The translations under genes were made by a program, and so were the position numbers. From JAXMAR01 sp046350295 (GTDB lineage: Bacteria; Planctomycetota; Planctomycetia; Gemmatales; Gemmataceae): a DNA stretch of 34,273 nt. Of the stretch, positions 24,262 through 32,345 are shown piece after piece; within the stretch, counting starts at the first letter, position 1, and the number at the start of each line of letters is the position of its first letter. Where the stretch lies: NCBI GenBank assembly GCA_046350295.1, contig JAXMAR010000064.1, positions 1-34,273 of the forward strand, written 5' to 3'. A model generated the notes under the pieces. The model was given only the letters and a program-made list of their open reading frames with translations. It did no database searches and was not told where the DNA came from.

Positions 24262-24540
24262 GGTCAGACAAACGCGGATTGAAGGGAGCCGCCGCGGCGC
24301 CACGTTGAAAGTCTCCACCCTCAAATCGGTCGGCTGTAGGGATTATTCGGCCAATAACCGTCGCGTTCTGAATGGAATCATTGGGAAACAGTCGCGATCG
24401 CGATGTGTGCTATGAGATCATGGGGGATTGAGGCGCCTATCTTTCGCAGTTGCTAACGATCGACGCGCAGCGCTCATTCGCACGCGTGCAAGGAGCCGTC
24501 GTCGTCAACAACAAGTCCTTGCTCCGCCGGAGGAACGCCC

Positions 24541-25968
24541 ATGGGGAAGCTCAAGAAAGAAAAGGGAAACGGACAGCTCGACACGACGGGCATGCGGATC
24601 GCGTTCGGCTTTCATCCGACGCGGGCCGAGCGCTACCAGCAAGGCAAGGAGCTTCGCGACAAATGCCCGCGCGAGGGGCACGCCGCCTGGAAGCCGGCCG
24701 CCGGCCGCCCCGACCCGGTGTCCTTGCTCGAGGAATCGAGCAAGGGACGCATCTCCGAACTGATCCCGATCCGCTACGGCCGCATGATGAAGAGCCCGTT
24801 CATCTTCTATCGCGGGGCCGCCTTCAACATGGCTTCCGATCTGGCCAGGACGCCGGTGAGCGGCTTGCGCGTCCAGGCGTGCGGCGACTGCCACCTGTGC
24901 AATTTCGGCTGCTTCGCGACGCCGGAGCGGCGCGTGATCTTCGACATCAATGACCTGGATGAAACGCTGCCCGCGCCCTGGGAATGGGACCTCAAGCGGC
25001 TCACCACCAGTTTCGTCCTCGCCTGCCGGGACAACGGCTTCAGCGAAGATACCGCACGCGACACGGCCCTGGCGTGCGCTCGTTCCTACCGCGAGCGCAT
25101 GCTGGAATGCAGCGAGATGCGGGCCCTGGATGTCTGGTACGCCAGCATGGATGTAGAGTCATTGATGGGGTTGCTCGAAGAGGAGGAAGCGCGGCAGCGC
25201 TTTGGGCGGCGGCTCGCCAAGGCGCGCGAGCGCTCCGTCGCCGAACACGACTTCCCCGAAATGGTCCACGCCGCCGGCCCGACGCCGACCATCCGCGACA
25301 ATCCGCCGCTCATCTACCACTGGCGCGAAAAGGGCTACGAGGAGATGATGACCACGGTCCGCAAAGCCTTCGGTGACTATCGCGACACCCTGGCGGAGCA
25401 CAAGCGCGTGCTGCTCGACCGCTTCAAGCTCATGGACCTTGCGATCAAGGTGGTCGGCGTCGGCAGTGTCGGCACCCGCTGCTTCGTCATTCTCCTGATG
25501 GCCGCCGATAACGATCCGCTCTTTCTGCAGGTCAAGGAGGCGCGCGCCTCGGTCCTCGAGCCTTTCGCGGGCAAGAGCCTCCACGCCAACCATGGCCAGC
25601 GCGTCGTCGTGGGTTGCCATCTGATGCAGTCGGCCAGCGATATGTTCCTTGGCTGGACCGAGGGGCAGCAGGGACGGCATTTCTACATCCGCCAGCTCAG
25701 AGACATGAAGCTCAAGCCGCTGGTCGAGATCTTTACCCAGAGCGTGATGCGTCAGTACGCCGAGTTTTGCGGTTGGTGTCTGGCCCGCTCCCATGCCCGC
25801 TCCACCGATCCGGCCCTGATGAGCGGCTACATGGGCAAGGGGGACGCGCTGGACGAGGCGATCGCCGATTTCTCCGTCGCCTACGCCGATCAGAGCGAGC
25901 GCGATCACGAAGCGTTGATGAAGGCCATTCGCGCCGGGAAACTGGAGATCTTTATCGAAAGGGATTAG
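24541..25968 (+). CDS. DUF2252 family protein
   Basis: This 475-residue protein, with GGAGGAACGCCC directly before the ATG, shows the family's landmarks in order: RMMKSPFIFYRG (81-92), GDCHLCNFG (115-123), FDINDLDE (134-141) and PWEWDLKRL (146-154). Later come GVGSVGTRCF and the VKEARASVLEPFAG segment. The length is usual for a full member. DUF2252 proteins are distantly kinase-like in fold (GDxHxxNxG and DxND-like motifs resemble aminoglycoside-phosphotransferase active sites), so a phosphotransferase activity is plausible but unproven. The next gene starts one base after its stop, so the three following plus-strand genes likely form one unit. Confidence 0.9.
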   Translation: MGKLKKEKGNGQLDTTGMRIAFGFHPTRAERYQQGKELRDKCPREGHAAWKPAAGRPDPVSLLEESSKGRISELIPIRYGRMMKSPFIFYRGAAFNMASDLARTPVSGLRVQACGDCHLCNFGCFATPERRVIFDINDLDETLPAPWEWDLKRLTTSFVLACRDNGFSEDTARDTALACARSYRERMLECSEMRALDVWYASMDVESLMGLLEEEEARQRFGRRLAKARERSVAEHDFPEMVHAAGPTPTIRDNPPLIYHWREKGYEEMMTTVRKAFGDYRDTLAEHKRVLLDRFKLMDLAIKVVGVGSVGTRCFVILLMAADNDPLFLQVKEARASVLEPFAGKSLHANHGQRVVVGCHLMQSASDMFLGWTEGQQGRHFYIRQLRDMKLKPLVEIFTQSVMRQYAEFCGWCLARSHARSTDPALMSGYMGKGDALDEAIADFSVAYADQSERDHEALMKAIRAGKLEIFIERD

Positions 25969-25969
25969 C

Positions 25970-26674
25970 GTGAGCGGCGAGGCCGGGCCCCGGGAGCCGA
26001 CAGCCCAGGACACCGCCGCGCTTCTGAAGCGGATCCTCGAGACCGTGGAAGGAGACAAGCGCGGCCGGTGGACGGAGATGGCTTGCGCCGTCCTCCTGGC
26101 GCTGTCGACGATGGCTTCGGCCTGGTGCGCCTACCAGGCGACGCTCTGGGGCGGCGTACAGACGTTTCGTCTTGCCGCCGTCGCCCGAACGGGCCGAGAG
26201 GCGACGCGCTTGCACGTCGAGGCGCTCCAGTTGCGAGCCTTCGACGCCCAGATGCTCATCGCTCTTCTGGAGACCAAGGGGCGCGGCGACGAGAAGACGG
26301 CGGCATTTCTTCAGGAGCGTTTTCGGCCCGAGGCGAAGCGGGCGGTCGACGCTTGGCTGGCCACCGATCCATTCACGAACCCGAAGGCCCCCAAGGCGCC
26401 GTTTCAAATGGCCCAGTACGTTCAGTCGGAGTTGTTGGAAGCCACGCGGTGCGAGCAGGAATCGGCCACGCATCAAGCCGCGGCCGAGCATGCCAACGAG
26501 AACTCGGACACCTATGTCCTGCTCACCGTTTTGTTCGCGACCGTGCTGTTCTTCGGCGGCATTGGCGCCACGCTCGATTCGCGCCGGCTGCGCTACGCGG
26601 TTTTCGGCATCGCCATCATGCTCTTCTTGGGGACCATGGGTTTTCTGTGGACCATGCCGCTGTGCAGAGAATGA
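25970..26674 (+). CDS. DUF4337-like membrane protein
   Basis: This 234-residue protein begins at a GTG at 25970, one base after the preceding stop, with AAGGGATT as a possible ribosome site. It has one hydrophobic helix near 38-57, in a stretch with LALSTMASAWCAYQATLW that is typical of the DUF4337-like group. A long helical soluble region follows, then two C-terminal hydrophobic segments (about 180-225). The middle part, with AARTGREATRLHVEALQLRAF and QESATHQAAAEHANENSD, looks coiled. The role is unknown. The start of the next gene could overlap its stop codon as ATGA at 26671. Its place in the DUF2252 unit suggests linked expression. Confidence 0.75.
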   Translation: MSGEAGPREPTAQDTAALLKRILETVEGDKRGRWTEMACAVLLALSTMASAWCAYQATLWGGVQTFRLAAVARTGREATRLHVEALQLRAFDAQMLIALLETKGRGDEKTAAFLQERFRPEAKRAVDAWLATDPFTNPKAPKAPFQMAQYVQSELLEATRCEQESATHQAAAEHANENSDTYVLLTVLFATVLFFGGIGATLDSRRLRYAVFGIAIMLFLGTMGFLWTMPLCRE

Positions 26675-26706
26675 CTCCCTGGCACAGGCGCGCGGGAGAA
26701 GGTCTC

Positions 26707-27402
26707 ATGGCGGCGCCCGACCATCCTCGACAGGCTTTCGGCGCCGCGGGCGCGGCGGTGGCCGGCGTCATCTTTTCGGTGCTGCTGATCCTTGGCCAGA
26801 CGTTGATCCGGCTGTCCGTTCCGGCCGATCCCAGCGAACCAGGCGACCTGGGTGACCGACGCCGACCTCGAAGCACGGTCCGTCTGGGCCTCAATCTGTT
26901 GCCCTTCGCCGGCATCGCCTTCCTCTGGTTCATCGGAGTCCTCCGCAACCGTCTCGGCGCCCAGGAGGATCAATTCCTGGCGACGGTGTTCCTCGGTAGC
27001 GGACTGCTGTTCGTCGTCACGCTTTTCTGCGCCATCTCCATCGCGGTCGGAGTCCTGGACGCGATCGCCGACGGCCGCATCCAGTTGCCAGCCAGCGAGG
27101 CGTATTATTTCGCCCGCCGCACCATCTACACTCTCCTCAATGTGTTCGCCTACAAGATGGCGGCGGTGTTCATGTTCTCGACCGGGACGATCGGGCTGCG
27201 CACCGCTTTCCTGCCCCGCTGGGTGGCGGTGGTCGGTTATGGATGCGCCCTCGTGCTACTCCTGGTCATCACGAGTTGGCCCTGGATCGGTTTGCTGTTC
27301 CCCTTGTGGGTCTTGCTCGTCAGCGTGGCGGTCCTGGCGGCCGAGTTCAGAGGGCCGCGTGAGAAAACGGCGGATGATCCCCCGACTGCGACTGGAGGAT
27401 GA
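26707..27402 (+). CDS. Multi-pass membrane protein, function unknown
   Basis: Read from the ATG at 26707, which has GGAGAAGG four bases upstream, this is 231 residues. An alternative ATG at 26671 overlaps the previous stop codon (ATGA) but lacks a ribosome site. Six or so hydrophobic segments are visible, including GAAGAAVAGVIFSVLLILGQ, LLPFAGIAFLWFIGVL, FLGSGLLFVVTLFCAISIAV, NVFAYKMAAVFMFSTGTIGL, and a final pair near the C-terminus. I do not recognise a family with confidence. It is the last gene of the plus-strand unit starting with DUF2252; a 145-base gap with nothing obvious separates it from the convergent ketosynthase gene. Confidence 0.75.
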   Translation: MAAPDHPRQAFGAAGAAVAGVIFSVLLILGQTLIRLSVPADPSEPGDLGDRRRPRSTVRLGLNLLPFAGIAFLWFIGVLRNRLGAQEDQFLATVFLGSGLLFVVTLFCAISIAVGVLDAIADGRIQLPASEAYYFARRTIYTLLNVFAYKMAAVFMFSTGTIGLRTAFLPRWVAVVGYGCALVLLLVITSWPWIGLLFPLWVLLVSVAVLAAEFRGPREKTADDPPTATGG

Positions 27403-27547
27403 CGGCGTCCAGTGGTTCCAGCCAGGATCGCACGAATGAGCTTCCCGTGATCCACGTCGCGTTTCGGAATCGCGTGCGGCAGACGCCAAAACGGACGCGC
27501 CGCTGCGCCGTCGATCCAGCCGAGCCAACCGCGGGAAGCGCCGCCTG

Positions 27548-28840
27548 TCAGCTCGCATACTTGCTGACAATCAGCGTCACGTTTTGCCCGCCGAAGCCGA
27601 AGCTGTTCGACATCGTGTGCTCGACCTGCTTGCGCCGCGCTTGATTGGGCACATAATCAAGATCGCAATCCGGATCGGGGTTCTCGTAATTGATCGTCGG
27701 CGGCACCAGGCCGCGCTGGATGGCGAGCACGCAGATGATCGCCTCGACCGAACCGGCGGCGCCGATCAGGTGCCCCATCATGCTCTTGGTGCTGCTGATG
27801 GGGACGTTGTGTGCGTGGTCCCCGAACGCCTTCTTGATGGCGAGGGTCTCGACGCGGTCGTTGAGCTGGGTGCTGGTGCCGTGGGCGTTGATGTAGCCGA
27901 TGTCCCGGGGCGCGAGGCCCGCGTCGGCAAGCGCTTCCTGCATGCAGAGGACGGCGTTGCGGCCTTCGGGGTGGCTGTCGGTGAGGCGGAAGGCGTCCGC
28001 GGTAACGCCGTACCCTGTTAGCTCAGCGTGGATGCGGGCGCCGCGGCGGCGGGCGTGCTCCAGTTCTTCGAGGATCACCAGGCCGGCCCCCTCGCCCATG
28101 ATGAAACCGTCGCGCTTGGCGTCGAACGGGCGCGAGGCGCGTGCCGGCTCGTCGTTACGCGCCGACAGAGCCGTCAGGCGGCAAAAGCCGGTAACGCCCA
28201 GCGGATGCAGGATGCTGTGCGTGCCGCCGGTGACCATCACGTCCGCCTCCCCCTGGCGGAGGATCTCGAGCGCTTCGCCGATGGCCTGGTTCCCCGCGGC
28301 GCAGCTCGTCAGGCAGTTATAGTTGGGGCCTTCGAGGTCGAACTCGTGGGCCAGGTAGCCGGGCGTGGTGTGCAGTTCCTGCTCGTATTCCCACGTGCCG
28401 CGGTAAAGCTCCATCCCCTTTTCGACGAAAGCCCGGCCGTCGATGGCGCGGGTGTCGTCCCGGTAGCTGTAGGCGACGTTGGTCATGAGGACGTTGAAGT
28501 CCTGCGTGCCTTCGCCGCAACCGAGGTAGACGCCGATGCGTGAGCGGTCGACCTTGTCGTTGTGCAGGAGGCCCGCGTCGGCGAGGGCTTCCCTGGCGGC
28601 GGCGAGGCCGAAGCGCGTGTTGGGGCCGGAGTAGCGGTAACGCTCGACGCTGGGAAGGTAGCGGGCAAGGTCGAAGTCCCTGACCTCCGCGGCGATGCGG
28701 GTGGGGAAGGTGGACGCGTCGAAACGCGTGATGAGCCCGACGCCGCTCTTGCCGGCGCACAGGGCGTCGAACATGGCCTCGGGGCGATGGCCCAGCGGCG
28801 TGATGACGCCCATGCCGGTGATGACGATGCGTTTTTTCAT
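27548..28840 (-). CDS. Beta-ketoacyl-ACP synthase, FabF/KS-alpha type, with complete catalytic triad
   Basis: This 430-residue protein begins RIVITGMGVITPLG after MKK, the standard opening of FabF-type condensing enzymes. The active-site Cys180 lies in LTSCAAGN, His320 in NAHGTST and His357 in KSMMGHLIGAAG, and the C-terminus has NSFGFGGQN. It should condense malonyl-ACP with an acyl chain. The residues between about 113 and 160 are longer than in usual FabF. An inactive ketosynthase homologue is encoded 109 bases upstream on the same strand, which suggests a KS-alpha/KS-beta heterodimer as in type II polyketide or specialised fatty-acid synthases, rather than the housekeeping homodimer. No acyl carrier protein is visible in the window. 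The upstream ribosome site is weak. Confidence 0.92.
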   Translation of the reverse strand: MKKRIVITGMGVITPLGHRPEAMFDALCAGKSGVGLITRFDASTFPTRIAAEVRDFDLARYLPSVERYRYSGPNTRFGLAAAREALADAGLLHNDKVDRSRIGVYLGCGEGTQDFNVLMTNVAYSYRDDTRAIDGRAFVEKGMELYRGTWEYEQELHTTPGYLAHEFDLEGPNYNCLTSCAAGNQAIGEALEILRQGEADVMVTGGTHSILHPLGVTGFCRLTALSARNDEPARASRPFDAKRDGFIMGEGAGLVILEELEHARRRGARIHAELTGYGVTADAFRLTDSHPEGRNAVLCMQEALADAGLAPRDIGYINAHGTSTQLNDRVETLAIKKAFGDHAHNVPISSTKSMMGHLIGAAGSVEAIICVLAIQRGLVPPTINYENPDPDCDLDYVPNQARRKQVEHTMSNSFGFGGQNVTLIVSKYAS

Positions 28841-28949
28841 TGGCTCTTTGGTTGCGGCAATGCATTGCCGCTTTTGCTCATGCGCGGTTGAATCATTCCT
28901 TGTCGCCACCAGCTTCCCGAAAAGCGGCGCTGAATCGCGGCGGCCAAGT

Positions 28950-30215
28950 CTAGTCAGGCCTTCTGACCACCAAAGCCGCGCACTGCCCCAACTCCGTCAA
29001 ACTGATCTTCAGCGCGTGACGTTTCGTCAACGGCCGGACCGCTTGCGCGACATCGATCGGACACTCCACATCTGGATGCTCGCAGTTGAGCGTCGCCGGG
29101 ACCTGGCCATGCTTCAAGGCCAGCAGCGTCGCCGCCAGCTCAACCGCGCCGCCGCCGGCGCCCATGTTGCCGAAATAGCCTTTGAGGGCGACGACCGGGA
29201 CGGGCGCTCCGTCCAGGCCGGCGCGGATGCCGGCGGCTTCCCAGCGGTCCTCTGTCTTCGTCCCGTTGCCCTGGGCGTTCACGTGATCCAGATCGCTCGG
29301 CTTGATGCCGGCCTGCTCCAGGGCGATGCGAATGACGCGCGCCAGGCCTTTGCCGTCACGCCTGACGTCGACGCCGGAGGCGAAGCCGGCGACCTCGGCA
29401 TAGATGGGGGCGCCGCGCTTCCGGGCGTAATCTGCCTCTTCCAGGACGAGGCAGCCGGCGCCTTCCGCTTGCACCGAGCCGTCGCGGTCGCGGTCGAAGG
29501 GGCGGCAGGCCTTTTCCGGTTCGTCGTTGCGGCGCGAAAGGCCGGCGAACTTGACGTGCCGCACCATGTTGACCGGGATCGACTGGTTGTCGGCCCCGCC
29601 GACGAGCATCACATCTCCCTTGCCGCGGCTCACCGCGCGTAGCGCCTCGCCGACGGCCAGAAGTGGGGCGACGTCGGTCTGCGTGATCGTGTTGCTCGCG
29701 CCTTGAGCGTTGTGCAGGATCGAGACGTGGCACGTCATGATGTTGGGGATGTGGTTGAGCATCCACATCGGCGGGATCAGCTCCAATCCCGCCGCGCCCC
29801 ATTTGCGAAAGTCGACCTTGGCGGCGCCGATGTCGGTGGTCGCCTGCGCCGCCGGGCCGAGCTCGGCCAGTTCGCCGGGGAGGGTGCTCGAGCCGAGGTA
29901 AACGCCGAAGCGCGTCGGGTCGAGGGCCTCCTTGTTGATCTTCGCGTCGGCGACGGCCAGCTGCGAGGCGGCGACCATGAACTGGAAGCCGCGCGCGGCG
30001 GGGCCGAGGCGTTTGCGCTCCTTTTTGTCGACGTAGTTCTTGACGTCGAAGTCGTCGACCTCGGCGCCGATGTGCACCGGTAACGGGCTGGGATCGAAGT
30101 GGCGCAGACGCCGCACGGCGCTGCGTCCCTCGATCAGAGCGTTCCAGAAAGAAGCGAGATCGAGGCCGCTGGGGCAGATCAGGCCGGCGCCGGTGAAAAC
30201 TGCGCGTCGTTGCAT
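28950..30215 (-). CDS. Ketosynthase-like protein lacking all catalytic residues (chain-length-factor-like)
   Basis: This 421-residue protein shares the thiolase-fold landmarks of its neighbour (AVFTGAGLICPSG at the start, GDVMLVGGAD, FDRDRDGSVQAEGAG). The active-site positions are changed. The cysteine region reads HNAQGASN, where Gln171 most likely takes the Cys position. NAHGT has become NAQGN (Gln315), and the KxxxGH histidine has become Asn350 in KGYFGNMG. It therefore cannot condense by the usual route. Gln in place of Cys recalls KS-beta/chain-length factors of type II polyketide synthases, which pair with an active KS and set chain length. By context it is the partner of the active ketosynthase just downstream. 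The Gln171 alignment was made by eye. Confidence 0.85.
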   Translation of the reverse strand: MQRRAVFTGAGLICPSGLDLASFWNALIEGRSAVRRLRHFDPSPLPVHIGAEVDDFDVKNYVDKKERKRLGPAARGFQFMVAASQLAVADAKINKEALDPTRFGVYLGSSTLPGELAELGPAAQATTDIGAAKVDFRKWGAAGLELIPPMWMLNHIPNIMTCHVSILHNAQGASNTITQTDVAPLLAVGEALRAVSRGKGDVMLVGGADNQSIPVNMVRHVKFAGLSRRNDEPEKACRPFDRDRDGSVQAEGAGCLVLEEADYARKRGAPIYAEVAGFASGVDVRRDGKGLARVIRIALEQAGIKPSDLDHVNAQGNGTKTEDRWEAAGIRAGLDGAPVPVVALKGYFGNMGAGGGAVELAATLLALKHGQVPATLNCEHPDVECPIDVAQAVRPLTKRHALKISLTELGQCAALVVRRPD

Positions 30216-30280
30216 CCAGAGAATTGTAGTCGAAAAAACAGCGCACGGAAGCGTAGCCGCACGCGTAAGCGCCGGAAAAC

Positions 30281-30380
30281 GGTAGGTCAGGCTTTCTAGC
30301 CTGACGCACGTGTCAGCGCCGGTAATTGTAGGTAGGCTTTCTAGCCTGACGCATCTGTCAGCCTGGAAAGGCTGACCTAC
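30281..30380. repeat. Compound palindromic repeat between desaturase and ketosynthase genes
   Basis: Two related copies of a unit containing TTTCTAGCCTGACGCA lie at about 30286-30316 and 30332-30362, each with its own hairpin (CAGGCT-TTCT-AGCCTG in the first, AGGCT/AGCCT in the second). GTCAGCCT-GGAA-AGGCTGAC (30357-30376) makes a third hairpin, and the outer GTAGGTCAG and CTGACCTAC arms are complementary. The TAG stop of the desaturase-like gene lies in the outer arm. This has the look of a mobile or dispersed intergenic element and could also attenuate transcription into the ketosynthase genes. Confidence 0.75.
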
Positions 30381-31226
30381 GTCGCCGCTCCCACCGCGAC
30401 GATTTCGCGCTTGGCGCGGCGCCGCATGTCCTGCTTGGTGAGGTTGAGCTTTTCAAGGATGGGCTCGTAGATCTCGGAATAGTAGATGTCGTAATCGAAG
30501 ATGCGGAGCTGCTTCACCTCCTCGACGCGCATGCGCGAGTCGGCGAGCATGTGGACGGAGGGCATGGCGAAGTTGTTGACGACGCGCCTTAGCGCCTCCA
30601 GCGTCCCTTCCCGGTCATACTCCAGGTAGATGCTGACCAGCCGGCGGAAGAAGTCGAAGTGGGCCCGCTCATCGACGCTCACCAGGGTCAGGATGCGATC
30701 CAGGGCGGGATCGCCCCCCTCGGCCTGGACGATCTTCTGCAGCCGGTTGTAGTGCAGCCACGTGGCCAGTTCCTGCGTCATCGTGTAGCAGGCCATGGCG
30801 CGCGGGCAGCCGTGCGGCAGGTTCCATTCGTGGGCGAAGACCATCTGGTGCACGTCCGCCATCTGCTCATCGCTGCGGTGGCCGCTCCTGAGGAGCCAGT
30901 CCTCCAGCACCATCGAGTGCTTGGATTCCTCGTAGCCCCCAGTTGGCGAAGAACCAGGCCCGGCCGCCGTTGGCGCGGTTCTGCGGCACGGTATACGGCT
31001 AGGTAATCGGGCGGGTAAAGCTCGACGGCGCGAAGGTCTCGACCACGTCGGCGATGTGCACGGTTGAGCGACTTGTTGCACTGGTCCCAGGGGATGTCTC
31101 GCCGCATCGACCAGCGCGCTTCTTCTCCGCCTTGTCGAAGAAGTCGCGGAAGAGCTGATGAATCCGGCGCGGGATCTCCGGGTTCGGTTCTCCGGCTTGG
31201 GGGAGGGGCAGTGGTTGCTGAGCCAT
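30377..31226 (-). pseudogene. Acyl-ACP desaturase-like diiron protein, frame broken about five times
   Basis: From the ATG at 31226 the protein reads well to about residue 38. The frame then changes several times between about 31,116 and 30,939, including an extra C in a run of five at 30,936-30,940 on the plus strand. Joined across the breaks, the pieces give an almost continuous protein with PWDQCNKSLNRA, VELYPPDYLAVY, GGRAWFFANWGYEESKHSM and, intact to the stop at 30377, VSVDERAHFDFFRRL. EESKH and DERAH are the two ExxH-type diiron motifs of the FA_desaturase_2 (stearoyl-ACP desaturase) family, with a first helix Glu upstream. It would introduce a double bond into an acyl-ACP. Because protein-like sequence is kept between breaks, sequence error is as likely as decay. 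The active KS pair downstream may use its product. Confidence 0.7.
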
Positions 31227-31358
31227 GGCGCTGAGTCAAAGTCCGTTCGGTGCCTATCGTTGACGAGGGATATTGTACTCCGCGTCAAACGGTGCAAATC
31301 TTTCTTCTTGAAAACGACACGCCCCCGACCGGCGGCCTTCGGAACCAATAACCGTCGC

Positions 31359-31364
31359 TATAAT
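31359..31364 (+). promoter_or_regulatory. Possible -10 box of the DnaJ-like gene
   Basis: A perfect TATAAT lies 28 bases upstream of the ATG at 31393 in a GC-rich background. No convincing -35 hexamer is seen at the usual spacing, so this is tentative. Confidence 0.35.
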
Positions 31365-31392
31365 GCACCGAAGAGTTCTTCGAAGAGTTCCC

Positions 31393-32202
31393 ATGCCGCG
31401 CGACCCGTATGAAGTCCTGGGCGTGAGCAAGAGCGCCTCGGACGACGAGATCAAGAAGGCGTACCGCAAGCTGGCGCGGGACAACCACCCAGACCGCAAC
31501 CCGGGCGACAAGCAGGCCGAGGCGCGTATTCAAGGAAATCCAGGACGCCTACGACGTCCTCTCGACGAACGAAGCGGTCGCGGTAGACCAGTTCGGTTTC
31601 GCCGGGCCGCGCATGGGCGGAGGCGGCGGCCCGGGCGGCGGCACGTTTCACTGGGGGGACGGCGTCTTCATCGACCCCTCGCAGTTCGAGGACATCCTCA
31701 GCCAGGTGATGGGGGGCATGGGCGGCGGACAGTTCGGCGGCGGTCTCCTTTCGGCGCGAGCGGCGGCACGCGCCGGGGCCCGGCGGCCGTTCGCGCCGAA
31801 GCCGGGCCACACGCCGTCGAGACGGAGTTATCGGTCCCCGTTTCCTGCGCGCCGCCCTGGGCGGCAAGATATCGCTGCAGGTCGACGGCAAGCGCGACGC
31901 CATCCGCCGGCGTTGAAGAAGAGGAAAGTCGCTGCGGCTGAGCGGCCAGGGTCCGGGTGGCGCCGACCTACACCTCAAGATCAAGATCGAGCCGCATGCC
32001 GCAATCGCGGCGCCGATGTGATCCTCGACGTCCCTCTCGTGACCCCGGAAGCCGTGCTGTCCAGGACGAAGGTCGAAGTGCCCCTGCTGGACGCTTCACC
32101 CGCCTCGTCAAGTACGCCCGGCATCGTCGAAGACAGATCGGCTACCGCGGCAAGGGAATGAACGGCGGCGATCTCTACCTCGAGACGAAGATTGAAGCGT
32201 AG
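31393..32202 (+). pseudogene. DnaJ/CbpA-like J-domain protein, frame broken at least seven times
   Basis: The protein starts MPRDPYEVLGVSKSASDDEI, a textbook J-domain, with HPD at residues 32-34. After about residue 45 the frame changes near 31,530, and again near 31,750, 31,845, 31,900, 31,925, 32,000 and 32,090. The pieces in the three plus frames join into a sensible class II DnaJ: Gly/Phe-rich linker (FGFAGPRMGGGGGPGGG), QFEDILSQVMGGMGGG, client-binding part (LGGKISLQVDGKRDAI, KSLRLSGQGPGGADLHLKIK) and YRGKGMNGGDLYLETKIEA. No CxxCxGxG zinc finger is present, so it is CbpA-like. A TAG at 32200 ends the last piece, but protein-like sequence (ARDLMEEFAKVQPYN) continues to about 32,290, so the true end may be there. 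It would act as an Hsp70 co-chaperone if intact. Confidence 0.75.
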
Positions 32203-32345
32203 CCCACATCGGACCGCGCGCGCGACCTGATGGAAGAGTTCGCCAAGGTCCAACCATACAATGCCCGCGCCCCGACATCCCCTGGGCCTAAAAAAGGCCG
32301 TTCGGCGGCTCGCGTGACTTCGCGCAGCATCGCTCGACTGTCAAC

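Noticed and set aside
24351..31358. The 14-base phrase CCAATAACCGTCGC at 24351-24364 and 31345-31358, upstream of divergent genes
   Set aside because: A shared 14-mer is expected by chance a few times in 34 kb. It lies in promoter gaps and is AT-richer than its surroundings, so it could be an operator, but two copies are not enough.
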